Assembly: GCA_029067355.1 (NCBI GenBank)
Contig: JAIEEQ010000065.1
Location: 1-40,243 of the forward strand
Length of the DNA stretch: 40,243 nt
Source: Anaeroplasmataceae bacterium
GTDB taxonomy: Bacteria; Bacillota_I; Bacilli_A; Acholeplasmatales; Anaeroplasmataceae
Reading direction: 5' to 3'
Part shown: piece by piece, positions 1-10,200 of the stretch
Layout: each line of letters opens with the position of its first letter
Numbering within the stretch: position 1 is the stretch's first letter
Made by a program: the position numbers and the translations under genes
The notes under the pieces: generated by a model
The model's database searches: none
The model's input: the letters and a program-made list of their open reading frames with translations, nothing else
Told to the model about the DNA's origin: nothing

Positions 1-36
1 TGGTCTCGTGGGCTCGGTTTTGTTTATAATAGACAG
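1..36. other. Probable Nextera adapter read-through at contig edge (GTCTCGTGGGCTCGG at 3..17, mosaic-end-like sequence at 18..36)
   Basis: Bases 3..17 read GTCTCGTGGGCTCGG, identical to the outer part of the Illumina Nextera read-2 adapter; bases 18..36 (ttttgtttataatagacag) match the 19-nt mosaic end AGATGTGTATAAGAGACAG at 14/19 positions. Confidence 0.85.
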
Positions 37-106
37 AGCCATCTTCTATAAGTGTGTGTTTAATCTTTTCAATTTCGCCTTCTGATAAATCAAGAATATT
101 TTTCAT
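1..106 (-). CDS. 5' fragment of a hypothetical protein (MKNILDLSEGEIEKIKHTLIEDGSVYYKQN...), truncated at window edge
   Basis: ATG at 106..104 preceded by AAGGAGTATATT RBS-like sequence; open to the window edge, but the last codons are probably adapter-derived. Confidence 0.4.
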   Translation of the reverse strand, partial: MKNILDLSEGEIEKIKHTLIEDGSVYYKQNRAHET

Positions 107-211
107 TTAATATACTCCTTTTAATAGTATCAAGACTCAAGCCTTTCAAATCTGTATCAACCTTTTTATATTTAATAGTTTATTTGTTTTACTAAAAAGC
201 ATGTAAAATCA

Positions 212-253
212 AAAAGAAAACCTAAGCAGTTATTCTAGTTTAGGTTTTCTTAT
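212..253. terminator. Rho-independent (possibly bidirectional) terminator hairpin
   Basis: AAGAAAACCTAA ... TTAGGTTTTCTT inverted repeat with flanking A/T tracts. Confidence 0.6.
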
Positions 254-396
254 TTTTCTGCTAGTTTCAAAATTGAGTTACAAAGCCGTTTTTTATTTTT
301 TTCTTTTAAATGAGGTATATTATCACTTTTAAAGTGTATTGCTGCTACACAACTAATTCATTGTTAATTTTTCATTTCAAATCAAGTAATACAAAT

Positions 397-2499
397 TTAA
401 AATGTTTTTTTATAAATATATTTACCTAAAAACTCTTTAATTTGCATTGGTTTTTCAAAATAAAAGCCTTGGGCTAAATCAACCTTAATCTTCTTTATTG
501 CCTCTAGCTCTTCTTCGCTTTCTACGCCTTCTGCTAAAACAATAACATTTTTTTCATGACATTCCTTAATAATAAACTCCATAATACGCATAGAAACTGA
601 ATCATGAGCAAGCTTATTGACAATAGATGAAGCGATTTTCACAATAGAGAATACATCATCACTTAAAAATCCTAGATTATAAAAATGTAATCCAAAATCT
701 GCCAATTCTAGTTTGATTCCCTGAAGATTAAGCTTGTTAGAAAAATGCTCCAGTTCCTCTGTGGTAATATTTAATTTTTCTGCAAGCTCTAAATGAATCA
801 CATTTCTTGGAATATCATACTGATTCACTAGCTTAATAATATCTTCCTCAAGACTATTTAAAAATAGTGAATTTTTTGAAATATTAATAGAAATAGGAAT
901 GGTTGTTTTTTGATGTTCTATGATATGCTTTTGAAGCTTACATATTTCCTCTATCATATAATAATCAAGAACATCCATGCAATTATATTTCTCAAAACTA
1001 GGGATAAAGGTGTGTGGATAAATCACCTCATGAAGCGGATTGTATCCACGAATTAAGGCTTCCGCTCCCTCTAGCTTTCCCGTTTGAGGATTGAACTTTG
1101 GCTGTAATACTATAAAATAATTGCCCTTATGAACATCTTCATAAAATTTATCTATAAAAGCTTTTTGTTCAGAATTGATGACATTTTCACAATGATGCTC
1201 TCTTTTTGATGCATACATTTTCTTTTCAGCTTTTGTAATTAAATCTGTAATTGAGGTATGATTATTCTGATAACAATATCCACAGGAATAAAAAATTTCA
1301 GCTGTTGTGGCATCCTTTTCAAATTTTTGCAAGGACTCTTCAAATTCTTTTTTTGAACTATCTGTACAGATAACAACAAACTCATCTCCACCAATTCGGT
1401 ATATTTCACCCGTAGTGAAAGCAGATGTTAAAATATCAGCAGTGCTTCTAAGAAGCTTATCTCCTACCTCATGTCCAAAGGAGTCATTAACCTCCTTCAA
1501 TCGGTCCAAATCAATAAAGGCAACTCCTAAGTTCTTATGTATTTTTGTATAACGCTCTGTAATATCTACATTGTATTTATTTCTACTAGAAAGCCCCGTA
1601 AGCAAATCCTTATTTCCTAAGTTATACAAAGCTCTATGGTAAATAAAAGAACGTAGGATAAAGCTTAGGTAATTATGCATAACATCATAAATTCCTTTAT
1701 CTTTATAAGAAAGCTTATAATTTTCTATTATTAAATGATACCAATAGTCATCTATATTCCAAACCATAATTAAATAATTCATATAACTTGAAGTTTTAAA
1801 CTGAGAAAACTCATTTGGAAATTTAGTAATTAACTCCTGAAGAGATAGCTCAATAAAATGATTGGTTTGAAGCTGGTGCTTATACTTAGGCTCTTGTTCA
1901 ATTACATTTGATAAAAAGGCATAATCCTGAACACCTTGAAAATCCTCATCCTGAACAATTATTGGCTCTTTAATTTCTTCAGAATTTCTATATTCACGAA
2001 TGCTTACCTTCCTAGCTTCAAAAAGCTTTTTTATAATACAAATCATCTCTTGCATTTGTTCTAAAATTGGTTTGCTTAGATTAATGCGATTCACTTCACT
2101 TAAAAGTGTTTCATATAATTGCTTACCTTCAAAATTTGTGCCTGATTCCTTTTCTGGCTTTTCTTCATCATAGAAGGTTACAATCATATATTTCTTTCCA
2201 TCTATCTCTGTTAAAACCTTTTTATTTTTGTAAATATAAAAAATAGTGTGATCCTCAGAATAGTTAGGAAGTCCTTGATTGCGAAGCTTAGAGAAATTTT
2301 TACTATACTCTTCTTTTTTACAATGCGCACAAGGTGCTTTAACACCATATAAATACTCAAAGCATCTTTCATCTGCATTTATTTGTCCAAATCTAGAAAT
2401 CCCTGCCTGATTCATCCATACAATCTTTAAAGTATCAAGTTCTATGATAACAATTGCATCTTGTAATAAATCATAGGATTTAAATACAGAAAAATCCAT
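397..2499 (-). CDS. GGDEF/EAL-domain protein (diguanylate cyclase with degenerate EAL phosphodiesterase domain), N-terminal PAS-like region
   Basis: Motifs YRIGGDEFVVIC, GAEALIRG, ISINISKNSL, AEGVES, QGFYFEKP. ATG start at 2499 (MDFSV) chosen because AAGGTG lies just upstream; the ORF track extends to a GTG at 2508. Confidence 0.9.
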   Translation of the reverse strand: MDFSVFKSYDLLQDAIVIIELDTLKIVWMNQAGISRFGQINADERCFEYLYGVKAPCAHCKKEEYSKNFSKLRNQGLPNYSEDHTIFYIYKNKKVLTEIDGKKYMIVTFYDEEKPEKESGTNFEGKQLYETLLSEVNRINLSKPILEQMQEMICIIKKLFEARKVSIREYRNSEEIKEPIIVQDEDFQGVQDYAFLSNVIEQEPKYKHQLQTNHFIELSLQELITKFPNEFSQFKTSSYMNYLIMVWNIDDYWYHLIIENYKLSYKDKGIYDVMHNYLSFILRSFIYHRALYNLGNKDLLTGLSSRNKYNVDITERYTKIHKNLGVAFIDLDRLKEVNDSFGHEVGDKLLRSTADILTSAFTTGEIYRIGGDEFVVICTDSSKKEFEESLQKFEKDATTAEIFYSCGYCYQNNHTSITDLITKAEKKMYASKREHHCENVINSEQKAFIDKFYEDVHKGNYFIVLQPKFNPQTGKLEGAEALIRGYNPLHEVIYPHTFIPSFEKYNCMDVLDYYMIEEICKLQKHIIEHQKTTIPISINISKNSLFLNSLEEDIIKLVNQYDIPRNVIHLELAEKLNITTEELEHFSNKLNLQGIKLELADFGLHFYNLGFLSDDVFSIVKIASSIVNKLAHDSVSMRIMEFIIKECHEKNVIVLAEGVESEEELEAIKKIKVDLAQGFYFEKPMQIKEFLGKYIYKKTF

Positions 2500-2520
2500 A
2501 ATAAACACCTTTTTTCTTTT

Positions 2521-2856
2521 TTATTCTTCTGGTTTAGGCTGAATAGAAGCCACGGGTGTAGAAAGACCAACCACATCATCAACAGGCATACTAAAAGCAA
2601 TTCTTTGCCCTGGTACCTTCCTATAAATAGCGTGAAGAATGTCTTCCTTGATATCCTTTTTCACTAATATCATAACAATTTCCTTTTCAGGCTGAATGGA
2701 AATATTAAATAGCTTTTCTGCTTCCTCTCTAGCGGTACCTCTTGCGTTTAAAACTGTTCCACCAATACGAGAATCCGTTTCCCTTACTGCTGTCATAACA
2801 CTATCTGAAAATCCTGCATCTACAATACAAAAAATAAGTTCATATAGATTTTCCAT
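2521..2856 (-). CDS. PII-like nitrogen regulatory family protein
   Basis: Ferredoxin-like PII pattern: ELIFCIVDAGFSDSVMTAVRETDSRIGGTVLNARGT...EKEIVMILVKKD. Start MENLYEL follows AAGGAGTG. Confidence 0.75.
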   Translation of the reverse strand: MENLYELIFCIVDAGFSDSVMTAVRETDSRIGGTVLNARGTAREEAEKLFNISIQPEKEIVMILVKKDIKEDILHAIYRKVPGQRIAFSMPVDDVVGLSTPVASIQPKPEE

Positions 2857-2857
2857 T

Positions 2858-3286
2858 TTATTCACTCCTTATTCCTTCAACGTTATTACTTAAGAATTGA
2901 TAAACTAATACTCCTATTACAGAGGAGATTGGCAACGTAAAGGCAATTCCCTTGCCATTTTTCGTTTTGAAATATTTATCCTCATAAGCGACTAATATCT
3001 CTTTAACCTTTTCCTCCTGAACTACACTAAATATGACCGCCTTATTCAAATGCGATAAGCCCAAGTATTGAAGAATTTCTGTTGGTGCAGTTCCCTTCCC
3101 AAAAATTACTGTCTGAAGATTAACCTCATATCCTTCAAGCATATCTAAATAAAAGTCCGCTTTTGTACGATCTACAACAGTAACTAAAATCTTAAGTTTT
3201 TTAGGAGCAGTTAATCCTGTGGGTTCCTTGGCAGACTTTAAACTATTTACTTTTTTTCTTTTAGGGGTAGTTTTTCCAGTTGTCAT
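2858..3286 (-). CDS. PII-like protein with Lys-rich N-terminal extension
   Basis: KLKILVTVVDRTKADFYLDMLEGYEVNLQTVIFGKGTA...GIAFTLPISSVIG resembles the neighbouring PII-like protein; ~30 aa basic N-terminus. Confidence 0.65.
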   Translation of the reverse strand: MTTGKTTPKRKKVNSLKSAKEPTGLTAPKKLKILVTVVDRTKADFYLDMLEGYEVNLQTVIFGKGTAPTEILQYLGLSHLNKAVIFSVVQEEKVKEILVAYEDKYFKTKNGKGIAFTLPISSVIGVLVYQFLSNNVEGIRSE

Positions 3287-3294
3287 ATGCTCAC

Positions 3295-4830
3295 CTACAT
3301 AAAATTGATAATCTGCTCATCATCAGCATCAATAATCTTCTTAAGACGTGTCTTTTCCTTCATCCGTTTTACAAATACAGCCTTAAATCCTAAAAGCTGG
3401 ATCGTAATTAAAGGTGTCATTGCTACCATTGCAACAATTCCAAATGCGTCATTCAAAACCTTATCTGGTCCATCATACAAAGTAACACACGCTCCTATGG
3501 CAAAGGGGAGTATAAAGCTAGAGGTCAATGGTCCTGAGGCAACTCCACCTGAATCAAATGCGATTGCAGTGTACATTCTAGGCACAAAAAAGGATAGTCC
3601 TAGAGAAATAAAATAGCCTGGAATAATATAATATAAAATTGAAAAATCAAATACCAAGCGAATCATAGAAAGACCAATAGAAATTCCAACTCCAATGGCT
3701 AGAGCAAGTAGCATCGTTCTCTTAGAAACACCACCATTTGTAATTTCTTCAACCTGCTTATTTAAAACATGAACTGCTGGCTCAGCGAGAACAACCACAA
3801 ATCCCAAAACAAAGCCAAAGCCTATGATAAAGGCTGGATGAAATTCAGCAATTGATTTTCCCATTTGATATCCAATAGGCAAAAAGCCAATATTAACAGC
3901 TGTCAAAAAGATAACCAATCCTACAAAGGTATAGGCAATACCAATTGCAATTTGAATCAGCTTCTTTCTTGGCAATTTAATAAAAATGAGCTCAATAATC
4001 ATAAAGAAAACTACAATTAAACTTAATGCTATAATAACTTCCTTTGACACGCTACCTAAGGTTTTCCATAGTCCACCCCAGAAATCTGGATTCACTGTAT
4101 AGTTTGGATCAGCATATGGAATATCTCCCTTCATGGCAATTCCCAAAAGTAAGACAGCCAAAATTGGACCAATAGAACAAAGAGCAATCAAGCCAAAGCT
4201 ATTTTCACTAGCATTCCTTCCTCCTATCGTAGCTGCAACACCCACTCCAAGTGCCATAATGAATGGCACCGTAATAGGACCTGTGGTAACACCACCAGAA
4301 TCAAAGGCTAAGGATAAAAAATTTCCATTTCCATTTAAAATAACCAAAGATACAAAAGCAAACATTAGCATATAAAAAAACATCAGCATAAAGGATAAAT
4401 CCTTTTTGAAAATGATTTTCAAAATAGCCAAAACCAAAAACAACCCTACTCCAACACCTACACAAATCATCAGTACTGTCGGCTGAATAACATCAGCAAC
4501 TTGACTAGCCAGTACAGATAAATCTGGCTCTGCAATTGTAATTAAAACACCCATTACAAAACAAACCAATACAATAATTTTAACCTTTTTAGATTTCATC
4601 AAGGACGCACCAACCTGTTCTCCCATCGGCTGCATAGCTAAATCTGCCCCTAAATTAAATAATCCAATTCCAACAATTAAGAATATTGCAGAAACAATAA
4701 AAACAATCAATTCATAGTTTGTCAAATGTACTAAAGGAGTAAAGTATAGAATCATAACAATTGCTGTCACTGGCAACACAGATACTAATGCTTCTTTAAT
4801 TTTTCCCCATAACAATTTAAGCAATTTCAT
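3295..4830 (-). CDS. DUF1538-type multi-TM membrane protein with internal duplication
   Basis: Polytopic protein with paired motifs AEPDLSVLASQV/AEPAVHVLNKQV and FDSGGVTTGPITVPF/FDSGGVASGPLTSSF. Confidence 0.8.
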   Translation of the reverse strand: MKLLKLLWGKIKEALVSVLPVTAIVMILYFTPLVHLTNYELIVFIVSAIFLIVGIGLFNLGADLAMQPMGEQVGASLMKSKKVKIIVLVCFVMGVLITIAEPDLSVLASQVADVIQPTVLMICVGVGVGLFLVLAILKIIFKKDLSFMLMFFYMLMFAFVSLVILNGNGNFLSLAFDSGGVTTGPITVPFIMALGVGVAATIGGRNASENSFGLIALCSIGPILAVLLLGIAMKGDIPYADPNYTVNPDFWGGLWKTLGSVSKEVIIALSLIVVFFMIIELIFIKLPRKKLIQIAIGIAYTFVGLVIFLTAVNIGFLPIGYQMGKSIAEFHPAFIIGFGFVLGFVVVLAEPAVHVLNKQVEEITNGGVSKRTMLLALAIGVGISIGLSMIRLVFDFSILYYIIPGYFISLGLSFFVPRMYTAIAFDSGGVASGPLTSSFILPFAIGACVTLYDGPDKVLNDAFGIVAMVAMTPLITIQLLGFKAVFVKRMKEKTRLKKIIDADDEQIINFM

Positions 4831-4914
4831 CAACTCCTTTACTAATAATTAATTTTAACAAATTGTACTATCAAATACAAGAAAACTTATACAAAAATCT
4901 TTCTTTTTTTACAA

Positions 4915-5427
4915 TTAAGAAACATACTCATCTGCATTTGTTTTATATAGAGAAAGAATAGGCTCTAGTTCTTTTAAATTCACATAATCTAAATTATGAA
5001 GAATTGCATCAAGTGCTAGTGTTTCTTCTTTTTTTAAGCCACTATCAAGCAATTTAAAGGAAAGATTACTTTCAATCATTTTTAAAAGCATACGATTCCT
5101 TAGCCCTAATCTGGATTTGCGGATTCCTCCAGGCAAATAAAACAACCTAGAATAAAGCTGATTTTCATAAATCATAGCACCAATTCGTTCTTCAGTAGGT
5201 GGTAGAATCCCAACAGCAACAACACATACCAAATGATATCGTAGCGCCTTTTCATACTTCATAATACGATTTTCCCTAACCCAGCTCATAAAAATAATCG
5301 CACTTCCCTTGGGAAGCTTTTTCTTTCCTTCTCTCAAAGAGTAAACTGGGATATTGAGTTCACTAGCCAAAGCCTTAGCATAGGCATAGGTATGACCACA
5401 TTTTGAATGATATACAATGGCATCCAT
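4915..5427 (-). CDS. Flavodoxin-domain protein
   Basis: N-terminus MDAIVYHSKCGHTYAYAKALASELNIPVYSL resembles a flavodoxin phosphate-binding loop. Confidence 0.6.
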   Translation of the reverse strand: MDAIVYHSKCGHTYAYAKALASELNIPVYSLREGKKKLPKGSAIIFMSWVRENRIMKYEKALRYHLVCVVAVGILPPTEERIGAMIYENQLYSRLFYLPGGIRKSRLGLRNRMLLKMIESNLSFKLLDSGLKKEETLALDAILHNLDYVNLKELEPILSLYKTNADEYVS

Positions 5428-5511
5428 ATCCCCACCCTACCTTTCTTTTACTATTATACAATATTTTCTTTAAAAGAAAAATAAGATAGTGCAAATCTTT
5501 TATAAATCAGT

Positions 5512-5517
5512 TATAAT
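5512..5517 (+). promoter_or_regulatory. Candidate -10 box (TATAAT) for the esterase/exonuclease pair
   Basis: TATAAT 22 bp upstream of ATG 5540; the -35 is weak. Confidence 0.4.
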
Positions 5518-5539
5518 ATTTTTAAGAGGTGTATGAGAA

Positions 5540-6325
5540 ATGACTGAGTATATTACATTATATTTACCAAAAAGCAAAAAAGAAATTAAAATTGAAATTT
5601 CCTTGCCACGTCATTATAATAAAACTACATTGCTTGACTCTGTTTATTTTTTAGATGGACAAAATGCCTTTAAAGATGCTCATGCAGCCTTCAATCGTTC
5701 CATTCGAGCAACAAAATATATGGGATATATGGCATATATCACGAATCGTAAGCTATTAGGAATTGCTATACATAATGCAGGATCTGAAATGGGAAGAATC
5801 AATGAATATACCCCATTCAAAATTACAAATGCAGCATCTAGTGAATGGGAAGCTCAGGATTTAAATATCTGTCATAATTTTTGTGATGACTTTATTCATG
5901 TCATCATTCCCTATATTGAAAAAAAATACCCCTCATCAAAAACAAGATTTATTTATGGCTCTTCTTTAGCTGCAATGACAGCAATTTATTTAGGATATAA
6001 ATATGACGCATTCCAAGGAATTGGGGCTTTTTCTACTGCAACCTTTCTTTGTAAAGAGGCGGTTAATCAGTTTTTAGAAGAAAGCTTCAAGCCAGAGGTT
6101 AAGCTCTTTCTATACGTAGGGAAAAAAGAGTCCTCTGATGGATCCTATGATCAAAAGCTATATTATAATACAAGTCTAGAGCTTTGTGAGTATGCCAAGA
6201 AGAAAAAAGGAAAGGTACGACTGGTTGTAAGCGACTCAGGCGTACATTCAGAATCCACCTGGGAATATCAGCTTTTAGATTTCCTTAGCTTTATGTACTT
6301 CGATGACATCATTTATAGGTGCTAA
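5540..6325 (+). CDS. Alpha/beta-hydrolase, esterase family (enterochelin esterase-like)
   Basis: VYFLDGQNAF...FIYGSSLAAMTAIYLGYKY nucleophile-elbow-like motif; RBS AAGAGGTG. Confidence 0.7.
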   Translation: MTEYITLYLPKSKKEIKIEISLPRHYNKTTLLDSVYFLDGQNAFKDAHAAFNRSIRATKYMGYMAYITNRKLLGIAIHNAGSEMGRINEYTPFKITNAASSEWEAQDLNICHNFCDDFIHVIIPYIEKKYPSSKTRFIYGSSLAAMTAIYLGYKYDAFQGIGAFSTATFLCKEAVNQFLEESFKPEVKLFLYVGKKESSDGSYDQKLYYNTSLELCEYAKKKKGKVRLVVSDSGVHSESTWEYQLLDFLSFMYFDDIIYRC

Positions 6326-6326
6326 A

Positions 6327-7160
6327 ATGAATAGGCTACTTTTGATTGATGGCAGTAATCTTCTTTTTCAAATGTTTTATGGTATGCCCTCAAGGATTCT
6401 TAGCAAGGATGGAAAACCGATTCAAGGTGTACTTGGATTTATTGGAGCCTTAAAGAAAATTATTACTTCCACAGATCCAACTCATATTTGTGTGCTATTT
6501 GATGGAGAACATGAAAACAAAAGAACACAGCTACTTGAGGATTATAAGAAAAATCGTATGGATTATGGACTTCTTCCTGAGGAAGAAACTCCCTTCTCCC
6601 AATTAGAAAGCATTTATTCTGCTCTTACCTTTATGCATATTCCCTATGTTGAACTAACAGATTATGAAACAGATGATTACATAGCATCCTATGTAAAAAA
6701 ATACGCTTCCACTATGCAAATTATCATCTCCTCATGGGATAGTGATTATTTTAGTTTAATTCAGCCAAATGTATCCATCTATCGCTATCGAGGAAAAAAA
6801 AGCTATTTCTGCGATGTAGATTACATAAAAAAAACATACAAAATATCTCCAACTCAATATATTTTTTATAAATCCTTAATTGGAGATTCTTCAGACAATA
6901 TAAAAGGCATTCCAAAAATAGGCCCTGTTTCTGCTTCAAAAATAGTCAATGCCTATTCTTCCATCTCTGATCTATATGCACATCTAAAGGAATGTCCTTT
7001 TCATAATCATTTAGAAGGTTATCAAGAAAGACTTCTGTTAAATGAACAAATCATTTCCTTTTATATTCTAGACACATTACCCTTTAGCTTAGAGGAATTA
7101 TTTCTTCCCCTATGTCCTTTAACCACTTTAGAAGTTCTAAAACATCTTGATTTATTATAA
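6327..7160 (+). CDS. Stand-alone 5'-3' exonuclease (PolI N-terminal / FEN-like)
   Basis: LLLIDGSNLLFQMFYGMP, VLFDGEHENKRTQLLEDYKKNR, ETDDYIASY, SLIGDSSDNIKGIPKIGPVSASKIV. ATG 6327 directly follows the upstream stop. Confidence 0.85.
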   Translation: MNRLLLIDGSNLLFQMFYGMPSRILSKDGKPIQGVLGFIGALKKIITSTDPTHICVLFDGEHENKRTQLLEDYKKNRMDYGLLPEEETPFSQLESIYSALTFMHIPYVELTDYETDDYIASYVKKYASTMQIIISSWDSDYFSLIQPNVSIYRYRGKKSYFCDVDYIKKTYKISPTQYIFYKSLIGDSSDNIKGIPKIGPVSASKIVNAYSSISDLYAHLKECPFHNHLEGYQERLLLNEQIISFYILDTLPFSLEELFLPLCPLTTLEVLKHLDLL

Positions 7161-7199
7161 AAAAAGATTATTGGCGATTTAAACCAATAATCTTTTTTT
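7161..7199. terminator. Bidirectional terminator between convergent genes
   Basis: AAAAAGATTATTGG-CGATTTAAA-CCAATAATCTTTTTTT. Confidence 0.85.
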
Positions 7200-7200
7200 G

Positions 7201-10200
7201 TTATTCAAACTCAATAATAATAGAATCAATATAAGAGTTACCCGTAGCAACAATCTCTATGGTTGTCTGTTCCTCATATGTTTTAGTAACTGTATTAGCT
7301 GATATTGCTGTTCCATCAATTGTAAAATCTGCTGTATAAAAATTGAATGTAACTTTAGCTCCAGCGGCTACTGTAAACTCCATTTTAGTTGTATTATTGA
7401 ATATTGCCCATTGAGAAGCTCGTGGCTCAAATTTACCTGTTCTAGCATCAATATAAAAAACATCACTATATCCTGCAACCCCATTAAATACACCTGTAAC
7501 CTTATGATCAAAATCGCCATCAGATCTAAACGTATAAGTTTTAGCTTCACTAATAGGATAAGAAATTCCAATTTGAGAAATATAATTTGGATTTCCAGTT
7601 TCAGAATTCGTTAAACCCGTAATAACTATTGTACAATCTCTAGGTGCTACATATTTTTCTGGAGTAGTGCAGATGGTTAAATCTGTTTCTCCTTCCATAC
7701 CAATTGTAAAGTATCCATACGTCTTATAAGGCACAACATAGATGATAGCCCCCTCTTTTACGTCAAAGCTTATGGTTCCAAGAAACTTTGAATTATCTCC
7801 ATTTCGTGCAATTTCAGCAGAGTCATAATTAACTCTTCCATTTTCATATCCGCCATCAACAGTAAAATCTAGCGTAGTTGCAGATGAAATGGCTGGATCT
7901 GCATCAGCCGCCTCATAAACCACTGTATATGATTTACGAAGAGTATCAACAATGATTGTAACCTCATAGGATCCAGCAGTATTTATATCAATATTATGAT
8001 TAATGGTGTATTCTCCCTCTTCTAAAACCACTACTGAGTTATCAGAATAAGTAGCAGAAACAACTAGATTTCCTACCTCAAATGAATCTCCAATAACAAA
8101 TTCAGTTTTTGGTTTATCCAATTTTAGTTCAGTTAAAACAGGAGCTTCTGGCTCTGGTCGATCTTGAGACAAAGTAATTTGCTGTAAATATAAATCACCC
8201 GTAGATACGATTGTAACCTGTTGTGCTTCTGCAAAATATTTTACAAAAGTATCTGAAACAGTTGCAACCCCATTGATGGTATAGTAATGATAATTTGTAA
8301 ATGTATTCACAATCACAGTAGTATTTGCTTCCACATTAAACACAATGCTTGCACCAGTCTTAAGATTTACACAATTTGCATTAGCATTAAAAGCAATTCT
8401 TCCTACTGTTGCATCTAAGGTCATATTTCCAAAAACTGCAGTTGCTCCACTTAAAGACAAAGAGGTTTCAATTGTGTAATTCGTTCCTGTTGCAGATTCC
8501 GTTGCTGGACTAAAATTATAATATATATTTGTATCCTCAACTGGTGTAGTAGATGCTGGATTCCAAGGTAATGTATATCGAACAAGACCATTTTCCGTTC
8601 CAAAAATAACAGAATAATCTGCATATTTATTAGCTACTGTTGCATCAGTTAAAACTGTAACACCTCTTATAGAAGCTGAAATACTTCCAGGTCCTTCATT
8701 GTTATACTCGAAGAACTTCACAGTTGAAGCATCAGGATTTGCATTCATAGATACATAACGTTCATTTTTGGTTGAGTTAGAGAATGGCTTAGTTGAAATA
8801 TGAGCATCTAAAGTAGAATTCATTACCATAACAGCTGCATAAGCACCCCAGCAACGTCCAATTGCTGTATTTTTATTTGCTACTACGTCTGCATCTGCTG
8901 TAAATGCACAGCCATCAAAGATTGCTCCATAGGTTACATAATCAGAAGCTCCCTTATTACAACCCTTAAATGCTGTAATATAGCCCCCATCTGTTTTACC
9001 ATTTGTAATTGAATGAATCTGACAATTCTTGAAGTAGGTTGTATTGTTTGTTCCAAAAATAAAATCTGTTGTTCCAGAAATATAAGTATTTTCAATGAAT
9101 TGACGACCTGTAAACAACTCTAATGTATCTTGATATCCAAGAAGCTTGCAATCTCTCATAATGAATTGATCTGCCTGTACCAAAAGAGCTAGAGCTCTAT
9201 GTTCAGCATAACCTACACCTAAATCTCTATCAAATACAGCTAAGCTATTCCAATAGTTAGATAATGTAACCCCTGTAATTATCATATTTGTTGCAGTTTC
9301 ACGTACATTAAAGGTTGAACAGGAATCTGTGGTTTGAACATATCCTGACTCATCAGGAACTCCATATAATGAATTCCATTCAATAATTGTTGTATCTCTT
9401 CCTGCTCCACGAAGCTCAACATTTGGTAAAGTAAATTCAAGTTTTTCTCTATATGTTCCTGCAGATAAAACAATTAGTTTCTTTTTAGAATCATACGTTT
9501 TTCCTAAATTCTTTAAATAATCTAAAGCCTGTTGTATCGTTGTAAAACTATTGTAGCCTGCTACGACTGCTCCTAATTCACCTGTATAGGTAGCATCAAC
9601 ATGAATTTGAATCACATCATTTACCATTGATGGTACTGTATCCACTACATAAACCTCAAATTCTTGAGAAATTGTAGAACCCTTAGCTGTAACAGTAATA
9701 GTCTTCTTTCCTGCTACGGAATTAGAAGCGTTAAAAGCATCCGCATCAATACTATATTCACCCTCACTCAGCATAAACTCTTTGGTTTTCCCATTGTAGG
9801 CAGTAATTGCTGTAACAGATAGATAGCTACAATCTAATGAAGCATTTAATGGATATACACGCTTTACAGTTTGATTAAAATATACACCATTTCCCGCCTT
9901 TGTATTAGCAAGCTTTTCTGTTGCGTTAAAGCCAAGACGAATGGATTCTAATTCATATACTGTAACTGTGAAGGTCTGTGAAGCATAATCCTTATACTGA
10001 ACAGAAATTGTATATTCTCCTGCTGCAGTTCCAAAACTTGAAGAATCTATAACAATATTAGGATCTGTTAAAGAAAGAGATTCTGTTCTTCCATTTCCAA
10101 AAGTACGATTTAACTGGATACCACTTCCATCATAAGCCTGACCTGAAATATAGTCCACCTTGCCATCAGATACAATTTCAAAGCCCGTTTCCTCTGATTG

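Noticed and set aside
3287-3616. Plus-strand ORF of 109 aa opposite DUF1538 gene
   Set aside because: Antisense to a well-supported membrane protein; no RBS or recognisable motif.
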